Positions 8,704-16,852 of a stretch of 64,000 nt of DNA are shown piece by piece. Both the position numbers and the translations under genes were made by a program. Numbering within the stretch: position 1 is the first letter of the stretch; each line of letters starts with the position of its first letter. This DNA comes from Kiritimatiellia bacterium. Lineage in GTDB: Bacteria; Verrucomicrobiota; Kiritimatiellia; JAFGHX01. The stretch is taken from contig JAFGHX010000414.1 of the NCBI GenBank assembly GCA_016929905.1, positions 1 to 64,000 of the forward strand, read 5' to 3'. The notes under the pieces were generated by a model. That model did not search any database. It had not been told where the DNA came from and saw only the letters and a list, made by a program, of their open reading frames with translations.

Positions 8704-9858
8704 ATGCGCGCTTTACTGGCCAGCAAGTGGATGCCTCTGCCCCACATTCTCCTGATCGAGATCACCTCGCGGTGCAACCTCAGATGCCGCATGTGCCCGC
8801 GAACGCACGACGACGTCAACACCGCCAAGAACACGGTCATGTCCCCCGAGATCTTCGCTCGCCTGCACGCCCTGTTCCCCTACCTCAGCCACGTCGAACT
8901 CAGCGGGCTCTGGGGCGAGGCTTTCCTCGTGCCCGACACCTACTTCCACATGCTTTCGGCACTCAAGCGGCACCCTATCGAGGTCTCTACGATCTCCAAT
9001 GGCACTCTCATCGGCGATGCACTCGCCCGGCAACTCGTCGACGGCGGCCTGGACCGCCTGGTCGTCAGCATGGATGCCGCCCGCCCCGAAACGTATGCCG
9101 ACATCCGGCCACCGGGCAAACTGGAGGATGTTCTCGCCGGCCTCAACGGCATCAAGGAGTGGAAAGCGAAACTCGGTAAGGCCACACCCAGGCTCGAGCT
9201 GGCCTTCCTCGGCATGCGCCGCAACATCGAAGAGTTTCCAGACTTTGTCAGGCTCGCGCATGAGCTCGGCGCCGACAAGATATTTCTCCAAGCGCTCGGC
9301 GAATACGAGCAGGTCGCCGGCGAATCCGTCGCCAAGAACTACAAGGAACTGGGCCGCAGGATCGCCGACGAAGCGGCAGCCGTTGCCCGCGAACTCGGCA
9401 TCGAACTGCGGCTGCAGCCGGCGGACCAGTTTGAGGAAGATCGTGCGGCCAACAATGCCGTCGCCGATTTCAGACACCTGCGCAAGGACTGCGTCGACCT
9501 GTGGACCAAGGCTATCGTCACCACCATGGGCGAGGTGCGCCCGTGCTGTTCCAGCAAGAGGCCGATCGGACGATTGCTGGAACAGTCCTTCGCCGACATC
9601 TGGTACGGCGCCGGCTACCGCGCGCTGCGGCGCAGGATCAAGTCCGCGAACCCACCCCCCATGTGCGTCACCTGCACGGGCATGCCATGGGTCCCGCACA
9701 GCCGCCGCAAGGACGCCAGACAGGCCGCCTACTGGGCCGGTATCGAACTGAAGCGGCGCTACGGCGACTGCCCCGTCTTCCACCTCATCAAACCCGCCCT
9801 CAAAGGCCTGCGCGGACTTGCCGTTGGGGATGTCTCCGAGGCTGAGAAGGGGTACTGA
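8704..9858 (+). CDS. Radical SAM/SPASM domain protein
   Basis: 384 aa. The CxxxCxxC motif that binds the radical-SAM [4Fe-4S] cluster is Cys24, Cys28, Cys31 (CNLRCRMC). The core barrel follows, with a GLWGEAFL strand and VVSMDAARPETY, a pattern common in SPASM proteins. The C-terminal part carries further cysteines (RPCCSSKR near 281 and PMCVTC near 320) for auxiliary clusters. Such enzymes modify peptides or act as anaerobic sulfatase-maturase relatives. No precursor peptide or sulfatase gene adjoins it, so the substrate cannot be told. The ATG at 8704 has no clear ribosome-binding site; longer in-frame readings back to 8413 add non-family sequence. Confidence 0.85.
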   Translation: MRALLASKWMPLPHILLIEITSRCNLRCRMCPRTHDDVNTAKNTVMSPEIFARLHALFPYLSHVELSGLWGEAFLVPDTYFHMLSALKRHPIEVSTISNGTLIGDALARQLVDGGLDRLVVSMDAARPETYADIRPPGKLEDVLAGLNGIKEWKAKLGKATPRLELAFLGMRRNIEEFPDFVRLAHELGADKIFLQALGEYEQVAGESVAKNYKELGRRIADEAAAVARELGIELRLQPADQFEEDRAANNAVADFRHLRKDCVDLWTKAIVTTMGEVRPCCSSKRPIGRLLEQSFADIWYGAGYRALRRRIKSANPPPMCVTCTGMPWVPHSRRKDARQAAYWAGIELKRRYGDCPVFHLIKPALKGLRGLAVGDVSEAEKGY

Positions 9859-9869
9859 GAAGCGCCCTA

Positions 9870-9898
9870 TTGACATCCGCCACTCAATAGTGTACAGG
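9870..9898 (+). promoter_or_regulatory. Probable sigma70 promoter for GntR gene
   Basis: TTGACA at 9870-9875 and a weak TACAGG at 9893-9898, 17 bases apart. The interrupted palindrome CACTCAATAGTG lies between the boxes and could be an operator. It begins 11 bases after the radical SAM stop codon and gives a leader of about 45 bases to the GTG at 9952. Confidence 0.5.
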
Positions 9899-9951
9899 TG
9901 GCCTAGTTCACTATGTCGATTTTGCGCGGAGTTCAGACGGGAGGCCGGGAA

Positions 9952-11040
9952 GTGCCATCCAATCTACAGGGCGTGCGGGCGCCGAAGTACCTTCAGATTG
10001 CGAACCGGCTGGCGGAGATGATTGCCACCGGCGTTTATCGGCCGGGCGACAAGGTGCCCTCAGAGCGCGCCTTGGCCCAGGACATGTCGGTGAGCGCGGT
10101 CACGGCGAACCGGGCCGTGTCGGAGCTTGTCGACAGGGGGTTGCTGCACCGCCGCCAGGGGTGCGGCACCTTCGTGCGTGAACCGCAGGTGGAGGTGAGC
10201 CTGAAGCCGATCGCGTTTCTGTATCCAGGCCCCGAGTGGGCGCTGGCGGAAGGCGGCTTCTACGGCAGCATCTTCAACGGCGCGCGAAGGCGGCTTCGCG
10301 AGGCCGGGCGCGCCATGGAATTCGTAACCGCGTCTCTAGATCCGGAAAGCGCCGGGAAGCTCGACGACCTGGGCGTAGCAGGCCTCATCTCCACGCAGAT
10401 CAACGACGACGACTTCATCCTCAGCGTCGCGGCCAGAGGCGTGCCGATGATTGTGGTTGACTACTGGTCCGAGGGCATCCCCGGAATCGACACCGTCACG
10501 GTCGACAGTCTGCAGGGCAGCCATGACGTGGTGCGCCACCTCATTCAGCTCGGGCATCGCGAGATCGCACACATCGGAACAGAATCGACCTACAATCCGC
10601 GCCGGCGCGTCTGGGGCTACCGCAAGGCCATGCAGGACGCCGGCCTCACGCCGCGGGTGTTCTGGGTCGAAGCCAAGAACGGCATGCAGATCGGCCACCA
10701 CACCATGCAGAAGGTATTCGAGGAGTATCCGGGTGTGACAGCCGTGGCCTGTTTCAGCGATCTGCAGGCCTTCGGTGCACTCCGCGCCGTGCGCGAAAGG
10801 AGCCTGCGCGTGCCCGAGGACATCAGCATCACGGGTTTCGGCGACATGGATCAATCCGAGTACGGGTACGTGCAGATCACCACGGTGGGCATGGACAAGA
10901 CGGAAATCGGACGGCGGGCCGCCGAACGGCTGCTCGAACGCCTGGCCAATCCGTCGATCTCGGCCGCGGCCCGGATCGTGATCCCCACGCATCTGTTGGT
11001 TCGCCAATCCTCCGGCCCACCACGCACGGGCCGTGCATGA
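9952..11040 (+). CDS. GntR-family regulator with LacI-type effector domain
   Basis: 362 aa. N-terminal GntR winged helix (about 10-80: APKYLQIANRLAEMIATG, then VPSERALAQDMSVSAVTANRA in two parts) joined to a LacI/GalR-type ligand-binding domain with the hallmark HLIQLGHREIAHIG stretch and the C-terminal ISITGFGDMDQSEY strand. It should repress or activate sugar genes in response to a small carbohydrate. The GTG at 9952 is chosen because GGGAGG lies 7 bases upstream; the ATG at 9913 has no ribosome-binding site. It follows the radical SAM gene in the same direction but has its own promoter. The target is unknown. Confidence 0.85.
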   Translation: MPSNLQGVRAPKYLQIANRLAEMIATGVYRPGDKVPSERALAQDMSVSAVTANRAVSELVDRGLLHRRQGCGTFVREPQVEVSLKPIAFLYPGPEWALAEGGFYGSIFNGARRRLREAGRAMEFVTASLDPESAGKLDDLGVAGLISTQINDDDFILSVAARGVPMIVVDYWSEGIPGIDTVTVDSLQGSHDVVRHLIQLGHREIAHIGTESTYNPRRRVWGYRKAMQDAGLTPRVFWVEAKNGMQIGHHTMQKVFEEYPGVTAVACFSDLQAFGALRAVRERSLRVPEDISITGFGDMDQSEYGYVQITTVGMDKTEIGRRAAERLLERLANPSISAAARIVIPTHLLVRQSSGPPRTGRA

Positions 11041-11044
11041 CCTG

Positions 11045-11115
11045 GAACTTGCTCGAGAACCCGCCTTCGCTCAGATAGCTTCGGCGGGCACACGCTTGCT
11101 CGAGAACTTGCTCGG
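11045..11115. repeat. 12-bp unit repeats GAACTTGCTCG(A/G)
   Basis: GAACTTGCTCGA at 11045-11056, a partial copy ending at 11103 and GAACTTGCTCGG at 11104-11115 surround a small hairpin (CCCGCC 11060-11065 with GGCGGG 11083-11088). The same unit reappears at 47571-47607, also just after a stop codon. Function unknown. Confidence 0.6.
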
Positions 11116-11156
11116 GAACTTTCAGGCCAGGCTGCGGCGTGATCGGGCGCGGCGTG

Positions 11157-11492
11157 CTAGCCTTCCGATTCGAACTCATCGACGTTGCCGAGAAGCGGCT
11201 GCACATTGACCGGTATTCTGCCTGCGCCCCGTACGCACGCGCCGCCGGGCTGCAGTTCGCCGGTCAGGTTCCTCACGCAGTCGCCGTACTTCCCGAGTGT
11301 GTCTTCGACGACCCAATAGTCGAAGCCGGGGATGACTTGTTCGAACGCGGTGCCCAGCCAGCGCGTGCCTCGACCCCGGAGCGCCACGTCGAGCATCGTG
11401 ACAACCTGCCGGGCGAGCGGCTGCTCGGACTCCAGGGTGATGGCCCCGAAGAACTCCAGCTTGCGAAGTTTGTCTCCGAACGATTCGTTCAC
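11157..11492 (-). CDS. Hypothetical protein, 111 aa
   Basis: A short unrecognised protein starting (M)NESFGDKLRKLEFFG, with no signal peptide, transmembrane segment or motif I can name. The GTG at 11492 is strongly supported by GAGGAGG about 6 bases upstream. It begins 29 bases after the stop of the gene at 11522-12106, so the two are probably one transcript. Two cysteines are spaced by about 13 residues (YGDCVRNLTG, GGACVRG). No function can be inferred. Confidence 0.6.
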   Translation of the reverse strand: MNESFGDKLRKLEFFGAITLESEQPLARQVVTMLDVALRGRGTRWLGTAFEQVIPGFDYWVVEDTLGKYGDCVRNLTGELQPGGACVRGAGRIPVNVQPLLGNVDEFESEG

Positions 11493-11521
11493 ACGGCGCC
11501 TCCTCAACCCGAGCAGCCCGT

Positions 11522-12106
11522 CTAGTCGCTGTCCGGCTCGTGCTTTTCCGACTTGGCCGGGCCGCCGCCGCCGCCGAGCAATTCGTCCATCCTGGCGCGC
11601 AGGAGTTCCTGGGCTTCCGAGAGTTCCTCCGATTCGTGCTCGGTCCGCTCCCCTTTGGCCTGTTTCCTCTTCGCTTTCTTCCCGCCCTTCTTGTCGCGCT
11701 TTCCTTTTCCCCCGCGCTCGTGCGCCCCGTCCGATCCGGATGTGCGACGGGCAAGTTCCTGATCGGCTTTCCGCAATGCGGTTTGCGCAGCCGCAGCATC
11801 CGTGAAGGTTCGCAGCCTCACCACGCGTCGGGGAGCCAGTTTGCTGAGAGGGAATGGCGTCCTGTGGGAGCGCGCCCACTGCGCCTGGGCGAGCCTTACG
11901 GCCTGCGGGTAGAGCCGTTGCTCTGCGTTCAGTACCAGGGCCAGTCTGCGCAGATCCCCGGGGGTGAGCAGTTCGTAAGTGTAGGTCTTGTCCAGCTCAT
12001 ACAGTCTCACCAGTGTGAGCATCCCGGCTCGAACGGACGGCTGCGGGAGGGCCAAATACGTGAGGCCGGCTGCCAGCCATCTTACGGCAAGTGCGGTTGT
12101 TCGCAT
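11522..12106 (-). CDS. Hypothetical exported protein with Lys-rich region
   Basis: 194 aa, unrecognised. The N terminus (MRTTALAVRWLAAGLTYLAL) looks like a signal peptide or membrane anchor. The middle is helical (LYELDKTYTYELLTPGDLRRLALVLN). Residues about 125-165 are dominated by Lys, Gly, Glu and Arg. The tail contains an RMDELLGGGGGP stretch resembling short C-terminal interaction motifs. The ATG at 12106 places the hydrophobic segment at the very N terminus; a GTG 13 codons upstream is possible. It lies first in a two-gene unit with the 111-aa protein and downstream of the promoter at 12219-12247. Confidence 0.5.
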   Translation of the reverse strand: MRTTALAVRWLAAGLTYLALPQPSVRAGMLTLVRLYELDKTYTYELLTPGDLRRLALVLNAEQRLYPQAVRLAQAQWARSHRTPFPLSKLAPRRVVRLRTFTDAAAAQTALRKADQELARRTSGSDGAHERGGKGKRDKKGGKKAKRKQAKGERTEHESEELSEAQELLRARMDELLGGGGGPAKSEKHEPDSD

Positions 12107-12197
12107 CGGGAGCGCCCCCGCTGTTGAATGGTCGTCACCCGCCACCGCCTGGGGATGCCGGTTCCAGCCGGTTCCGACATTCCAATGGCGATTTAGC

Positions 12198-12247
12198 CAT
12201 GATACCCATCATGATACCATCATACCGGATTGGTGAGTTGGATGCAA
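12198..12247 (-). promoter_or_regulatory. Promoter with repeated operator-like sites
   Basis: On the minus strand TTGCAT (12242-12247) and TATGAT (12219-12224) are 17 bases apart, a fair sigma70 promoter for the small two-gene unit. Around the expected start site GGTATCATG occurs twice (12198-12206 and 12210-12218, read on minus) and GGTATGATG once (12218-12226). Repeated sites over the start suggest cooperative repressor binding. Confidence 0.5.
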
Positions 12248-12337
12248 GGCACTTCTTTCAAATAGAATACAGGGCCGGAGCCAAACTCAAGGGCCTGCCA
12301 ACTCAGAACCAGCGAGAAAAAACATGCTGGGAGGCTA

Positions 12338-12366
12338 TTGACATTCCATGCATCATGCGATATTGT
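12338..12366 (+). promoter_or_regulatory. Sigma70 promoter for beta-helix gene
   Basis: TTGACA (12338-12343), 17-base spacer, TATTGT (12361-12366). The -10 box overlaps the inverted repeat at 12359-12384. The transcript would carry a leader of about 370 bases before the beta-helix gene. Confidence 0.65.
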
Positions 12367-12384
12367 GCACTAGTGCGCTATATC
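12359..12384. promoter_or_regulatory. Imperfect 26-bp inverted repeat, putative operator
   Basis: Left arm GATATTGTGC, centre ACTAGT, right arm GCGCTATATC; the arms match 8 of 10. The inner GCACTAGTGC (12367-12376) is a perfect palindrome. The right arm is identical to half of the perfect palindrome at 42296-42311 in front of another secreted beta-helix gene, which hints at a shared LacI-type regulator. Confidence 0.55.
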
Positions 12385-12410
12385 ACGAGGAGAATTCCAA
12401 GGAGGGAAAC

Positions 12411-12500
12411 TTGCTGGTGAGTGCGCATCCATATGGAACAGGGCATGCAATGCTGTCAGTGCCGCAGGTTCAAAATCGATGCGCCATGGCTCTATGCTGA
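12411..12500 (+). CDS. Possible 29-aa leader peptide
   Basis: A TTG start 5 bases after a perfect AAGGAGG (12399-12405) opens a 29-codon frame ending in TGA at 12498. CTG and GTG codons directly follow the TTG in the same frame. The peptide has no recognised motif. It may be a regulatory leader for the beta-helix gene or chance; the strong ribosome-binding site directly after a promoter is the only support. Confidence 0.3.
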   Translation: MLVSAHPYGTGHAMLSVPQVQNRCAMALC

Positions 12501-12746
12501 TCCGCGCGCTGTGGCCGTATAGCACGGATACTGCCATGCGTGTTTCCGAAACACCATGGAGCGCGCCAGGCGCTGGGCGGATGCGGCCCGCACCGCGGTT
12601 CCGGTCTGACGTGCTATCCGATGCCGCCATGCGGTGCCCAGTTCAGTCCAGGCCAACAGATGCCCGTTCGTTCCGAGAAGGCGTCCCATCCCCCCCGGAC
12701 GCATGCGTCGGCTACAGAACCCGAATTTCGCCCGGAGGGACTGCCC

Positions 12747-14126
12747 GTGACCAACCTGCACCCGCTTCCGATCATCATCGCACTCGCCATCCCAACCTCG
12801 CCGGTGCATGCCGCCACCACACACACGGTCAAATCGGACGGTTCCGGCACTCACCCTACCATCCAGGCTGCCGTCGACGCCGCCAATCCCGGAGACACCG
12901 TCCTGGTGCATCCGGGCATCTACAACCAGCCCCACAGTAGCTGGAAAGGCACCCACGGCCGTAACGCCTACAGGGCTCTATTCAACACCGTGCGGGCCGG
13001 CACGCGTACGGCGCCCATCACGATCCGCGCCGCGCATCCCGCCCGCCAGCCTCTGGTCGGCGGCGCCTGGGCAGAAAACGATCCCGCCAGGCAGACCATA
13101 CTCGACGGCAGGACGCCCGACGGTGAGCACCTCCCCATGTGCGCGCTGCTCCTGCATTCCGACGTCATCCTTGACGGATTCGTCGTGAAGAACGGCGCCG
13201 CCCACGGCATCTACGGCTCCCGCGCCGGCAAAGCCCCAAACACCGCCGCCAAACGGCTTTCGATCCGCAACTGCAAGTTCCTCGCCAACTCCGTCGAGCG
13301 CGCCGGCGAGAACTCCGCCAGTCTCACGCTTGGCGGGTGGGGGGTGCCCGATTGCTGCGTTCAGAACAATCACTTCGAAACCCCGAACGGCTGCGCCCTC
13401 GGGCTTGCCGGCGCGCGTAACGGCGTCGTCGAGTACAACGAGTTCCGCGACTGGGCCAACTATGCGATCTACGCCCACGGCGGCAAGTACGCGAACAACG
13501 ATCTCGTCATCCGCTACAACTACTTCCACGGCAAAGCGGCTCGCCCACTCATGCGCATCCGCGACTCACTCCGCTACGAGGTGCATCACAACGTCGTCAC
13601 CGGCGTCGGGCGCGGCATCTACTTCGACGATCACGGCCCCGAACACCCCGATTTCCCTGACGACTGTTACGCGGCACACCACAACACCATCGTCTCCGAC
13701 CGTTGCCGAAACGCCTTCGCAATCGGGTTCCAGCGCGCCACGCATCCCCAAGGCGCAGAGAAGCCGACCTGTTACAACATCATTGCGGGCGACATCGAGG
13801 CGGCGGTCAACATCGGCCCCTGGGGCTCCCCCTCCCGCAACGTACACATCGTTCGCAATGTGATCGCACCCGGCATCAAGCCGGTCAACGGACACCAGAA
13901 CGCCCTCGCGAAATCGAGTTGGACGCAGACCGACAACATCATCGCCGACCCCCAACTCGACGGGCACTACCGCAGCCGGGCCTTCGACAACGCGATCTAC
14001 GGCGCGAACCTCGACGTCAGCCGCATCCCCTATCGCAAGTCCGACGGCACGCTCTGGCCTATCCACAATCCGTACGTCAGTCCCGCCGACGCCGCGGGCG
14101 TCACGAGTCCGGAACGCACGCCATGA
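12747..14126 (+). CDS. Secreted right-handed parallel beta-helix protein
   Basis: 459 aa. A signal peptide (TNLHPLPIIIALAIPTSPVHA) is followed by the family opening KSDGSGTHPTIQAAVDAANP and GDTVLVHPGIY, then beta-helix rungs (NNHFETPNG, YNEFRDWAN, HNVVTGVG, HNTIVSDR). This is the classic pectate-lyase-superfamily arrangement, but catalytic residues cannot be assigned by eye. The GTG at 12747 is chosen because GGAGG lies 8 bases before it and a signal peptide follows. Its stop (14124-14126) overlaps an ATG in another frame whose product ends like a beta-helix protein, see 14123-14485. Upstream lie a promoter and an operator-like repeat shared with the gene at 38936-42226. Confidence 0.75.
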   Translation: MTNLHPLPIIIALAIPTSPVHAATTHTVKSDGSGTHPTIQAAVDAANPGDTVLVHPGIYNQPHSSWKGTHGRNAYRALFNTVRAGTRTAPITIRAAHPARQPLVGGAWAENDPARQTILDGRTPDGEHLPMCALLLHSDVILDGFVVKNGAAHGIYGSRAGKAPNTAAKRLSIRNCKFLANSVERAGENSASLTLGGWGVPDCCVQNNHFETPNGCALGLAGARNGVVEYNEFRDWANYAIYAHGGKYANNDLVIRYNYFHGKAARPLMRIRDSLRYEVHHNVVTGVGRGIYFDDHGPEHPDFPDDCYAAHHNTIVSDRCRNAFAIGFQRATHPQGAEKPTCYNIIAGDIEAAVNIGPWGSPSRNVHIVRNVIAPGIKPVNGHQNALAKSSWTQTDNIIADPQLDGHYRSRAFDNAIYGANLDVSRIPYRKSDGTLWPIHNPYVSPADAAGVTSPERTP

Positions 14127-14485
14127 CTACCGAAAACACGCACGAAACGCTCGCCCAGCGACCGGGCGCGGCGCCGGGGCCCCTCAACAAGCGGGGTACC
14201 CCGGACAATCGCTGGTACTTCGGCGGCGCACCCGGCCAGTACGGCGTCGTGCTCAGATTCGCCGATGATCCGCCCGCCGCGGGTAAACAGGCGCAACAGG
14301 CCGTCATTTCGCGCGGCGATGCGCAATGGGAAGTGGCGCCCGATATTCTGGGCAACGGCCGGCAAGGGCCGGCCGTCGATATCGGCGCCATCGAAGCGCA
14401 GATGCCCGGCCAGAGGCGGGCTGCCGCGGCCTTGCCCGGCCGGCATCGTACGCGCCACGTTGAATCCAACGCAGACGGGAATTGA
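14123..14485 (+). CDS. Short protein resembling a beta-helix C terminus
   Basis: 120 aa read from an ATG that overlaps the previous stop (ATGA). No independent fold is recognised. Its second half contains PDILGNGRQGPAVDIGAIEA, very like the closing strand of secreted beta-helix proteins in this kind of organism (D-x-x-G-x-x-R...DIGA-x-E). It may therefore be the displaced C terminus of the upstream gene after a frameshift, not a true separate gene. The last 25 residues look like non-coding readthrough. Low confidence as an independent CDS. Confidence 0.35.
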   Translation: MTTENTHETLAQRPGAAPGPLNKRGTPDNRWYFGGAPGQYGVVLRFADDPPAAGKQAQQAVISRGDAQWEVAPDILGNGRQGPAVDIGAIEAQMPGQRRAAAALPGRHRTRHVESNADGN

Positions 14486-14530
14486 CAGAACCCGCGAAAT
14501 CCAAAATGCTAGACAACAGGAGGCGGTACG

Positions 14531-16621
14531 ATGAGAAAGTCGCAACAACCGGTGCTCACCCAACGCCTGCGTTCCGCCGCCGCCCGCATGGCCGCCGCGT
14601 CCCTCGCGCTGCTAGCCGCCACGTGCGGCGGCGCCGCGCCGGCTGAACAGGCGGCCGAACCCGTGATCGTGTTCCCCGCGCCCGTCCAACTCGAAACGGC
14701 CGGCGGCGGGCTCGCCCTGGACGGCACCGCAACCATCGTGCTGCCGACGCGCGACGAAAGACTGCCTTGGGCAGCCGACCAACTCTCGCAAGAACTCGGC
14801 CGCGCGCTGGGCGCGCCGGACCACAAGCTGAAGACGGTCGACGAGTCCGAAGGGGGGCAAGTTGAAGGCGTCAAGATCCTTCTCGGCACCGCCAAGGCCG
14901 GCAGCCTGGCGCGCGCCGCGGTTGGCGAGCTGGCGAGCGCCTTGTCCGACAAGGCGGGCGCCTACGTCCTGAGCGTCGACTCCGAACGCGCGGCGATCCT
15001 GGGCCGCGACGCGCAGGGTGCGTACTACGGGACGCTCACCTTGCTGCATCTCTTTCAGAGCAAACCCACCGGCGGTGAAATCCTATGCGCGAAGGTGGTC
15101 GACCACCCGTACCACGTCTACCGCGCCATGCGCCTCTCACCCCCGCGCGGCAAGCCGCGCAAGAACGAAATCACGCATGAATACTTCCGCGATTTCCTCC
15201 GCCTGTTCAGTCTCTTCAGGCTCAACCACGCCTGGATCCAAGGCACGTCCTGGGGCATCCCGCATCGGCGCCACCCGGAAATCGCGTGGAACGACGTGCT
15301 CACGATCGAACAGGCGAAGGCGTTCGACCGGTTCGGAACCCGCCACTTCCTCAGCATGGACGGCTCGGTGGACTACGCCTGGCTGAACTGGGACTACAAG
15401 CATCTCGCCGAGCTGTATCCGGATGAAACCTATCAGAAGATGCGCAAGGAGGTTCGCAAACGCAGCCGGCTCAATCCGTGCCCCTCGAACCCCGAGACAT
15501 GGAAGCTGCTCTTCGAAAGTATCGAGGACGTGTGCGAGATTCTGAGCGGCGACCACTTTGCCGTGCCGCTCGACGAAATGTCGCAGCCCTACAACGGCTC
15601 GCGCTGGGCCGTGTGCCCCAGATGCGCGGGCAACGACCCGGTCAAGCTCTGGGCGGACTTCGCCAGCCGGCTGACGGCGCACGTCATCAAGCAGGGCAAG
15701 ACCCCCGTCATGAGCGGCGGCATGCTGTTGCGCGAGCATCAGGGCTGGTACCAGGACATCTACAAGGCGATCGACCTGATCGGGAACCGCGACAAGATCG
15801 TGATCTACAACTGGTCCGAAGGGCACATCCGGCGCGGGGCCATCTCGTACAAGGGTGAACGGCTCCAGCGCGAAGGGTTCAAGACGACCCCGTTCTTCCG
15901 CGAACACGGCTACAAAGACGTCATGCACATGCTGTCCGGGCGATGGCAGGGCCGGCCGGAGCTGCGCGAAACGAACGGCAAGCTCGACTGCTACGGCGGG
16001 TTCGTCACGTACTACCACGGCATGGACCACGCGACCATGAAGCAGAAAGGCACGCTCGCCTCGCTCGTCTTCTCCGCCCAGCATCTCTGGAGCCCGGATT
16101 CGCCCGCGATGGACTCGGAGCAAGACCGTGCCGTCTGCCGTTACGGCGAAGCGCTGGCCGATGCCGTGCTGCATCACAAGCCGTACATCGAGGCCATCGC
16201 ACTGGCGCGCCGGGTGTATGCCTCGCCCGGCAGCGTGCTGGTCGGCGGCGCGTCGTTCGGCCGCAAATTCTCGAGCGAGGACCGGCCCGTCGACCTCACG
16301 GCCAAGAAACGCGGCGACCGCACGGCCGGTGAGATGCGGATCGAGCTGCCGGTCGAGGAAGCGAACCCGGAACGCGCACATCTGCTCCTCACGCTCAACG
16401 ACTGGGACCAGCCGGGCGAAGGCGAGATCTACCTCAACGGGCACAGGGTGGAGCTGGCCGCCTCCGGCAAGAGCAACGGGCGCGATTACGGCTTCCCGCC
16501 GGTGGAAATCCCGCGCGAGTGGCTGAAGTTCGGGCCCGACCCCAACGTGCTGCGCTTCGTCTGGGTCAAGACGGCCGGGTTCAAGGTGGTCCGCGCGCAG
16601 ATTGTCGTATCGGAGAAGTAG
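14531..16621 (+). CDS. Exported GH20-like glycoside hydrolase
   Basis: 696 aa. The N terminus has an export signal (about 15-40, ending LLAATCGGAAP; the cysteine is not in a perfect lipobox). Residues about 44-180 resemble the GH20b domain found before beta-hexosaminidase barrels (TIVLPTRDERLPWAADQLSQ; GAYVLSVDSERAAILGRDAQGAYYGTLTLLHL in two parts). A TIM barrel follows (about 195-530), with HAWIQGTSWG and VPLDEMSQPYNG strands. The usual hexosaminidase DE pair is not obvious, so specificity may differ. A C-terminal beta-sandwich (about 585-690) completes it. AGGAGG lies 7 bases before the ATG. Probably acts on exported or periplasmic oligosaccharides. Confidence 0.7.
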   Translation: MRKSQQPVLTQRLRSAAARMAAASLALLAATCGGAAPAEQAAEPVIVFPAPVQLETAGGGLALDGTATIVLPTRDERLPWAADQLSQELGRALGAPDHKLKTVDESEGGQVEGVKILLGTAKAGSLARAAVGELASALSDKAGAYVLSVDSERAAILGRDAQGAYYGTLTLLHLFQSKPTGGEILCAKVVDHPYHVYRAMRLSPPRGKPRKNEITHEYFRDFLRLFSLFRLNHAWIQGTSWGIPHRRHPEIAWNDVLTIEQAKAFDRFGTRHFLSMDGSVDYAWLNWDYKHLAELYPDETYQKMRKEVRKRSRLNPCPSNPETWKLLFESIEDVCEILSGDHFAVPLDEMSQPYNGSRWAVCPRCAGNDPVKLWADFASRLTAHVIKQGKTPVMSGGMLLREHQGWYQDIYKAIDLIGNRDKIVIYNWSEGHIRRGAISYKGERLQREGFKTTPFFREHGYKDVMHMLSGRWQGRPELRETNGKLDCYGGFVTYYHGMDHATMKQKGTLASLVFSAQHLWSPDSPAMDSEQDRAVCRYGEALADAVLHHKPYIEAIALARRVYASPGSVLVGGASFGRKFSSEDRPVDLTAKKRGDRTAGEMRIELPVEEANPERAHLLLTLNDWDQPGEGEIYLNGHRVELAASGKSNGRDYGFPPVEIPREWLKFGPDPNVLRFVWVKTAGFKVVRAQIVVSEK

Positions 16622-16852
16622 CGCGGGCAGGAATGAGTCCGCCCCGGGAGGCGGCTCGCGAGACGCTCGCCCTCCATCGGGGCCGTATGTCGAAGCTGCC
16701 CGCCAGGCGTCGTGCAGCCGGCTTGGCCGCCCGGAGCCGAGCCGATGGCTCAGAACGACATCCGCGGCCATGCCGTCCCGTGCGATCCGCCCCAAAAGCC
16801 TCGACATCGCGCGCGGGACAGTGTACGAACGTGGCTTCACCCGGAGGCAACC

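Larger units (their letters stand above)
12107..12746. other. Divergent intergenic region, 640 bases
   Basis: Contains the minus promoter at 12198-12247, an AT-rich stretch to about 12420, the plus promoter/operator at 12338-12384 and a 29-codon leader reading frame (12411-12500). From 12501 to 12733 I see nothing recognisable; the in-frame extension of the downstream gene through it lacks family similarity. Confidence 0.5.

Noticed and set aside
12540..12746. Longer N terminus of the beta-helix protein starting at 12540
   Set aside because: The added 69 residues are Pro/Arg-rich, hide the signal peptide, and the GTG at 12747 has a good ribosome-binding site.
14124..14126. UGA at the end of the beta-helix gene as a second selenocysteine
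   Set aside because: The frame after it has no beta-helix or other family similarity; the similar sequence is in a different frame.
14482..14510. TTGACA before the GH20-like gene as a promoter
   Set aside because: No acceptable -10 hexamer at 16-18 bases; the gene may be read from the upstream promoter.
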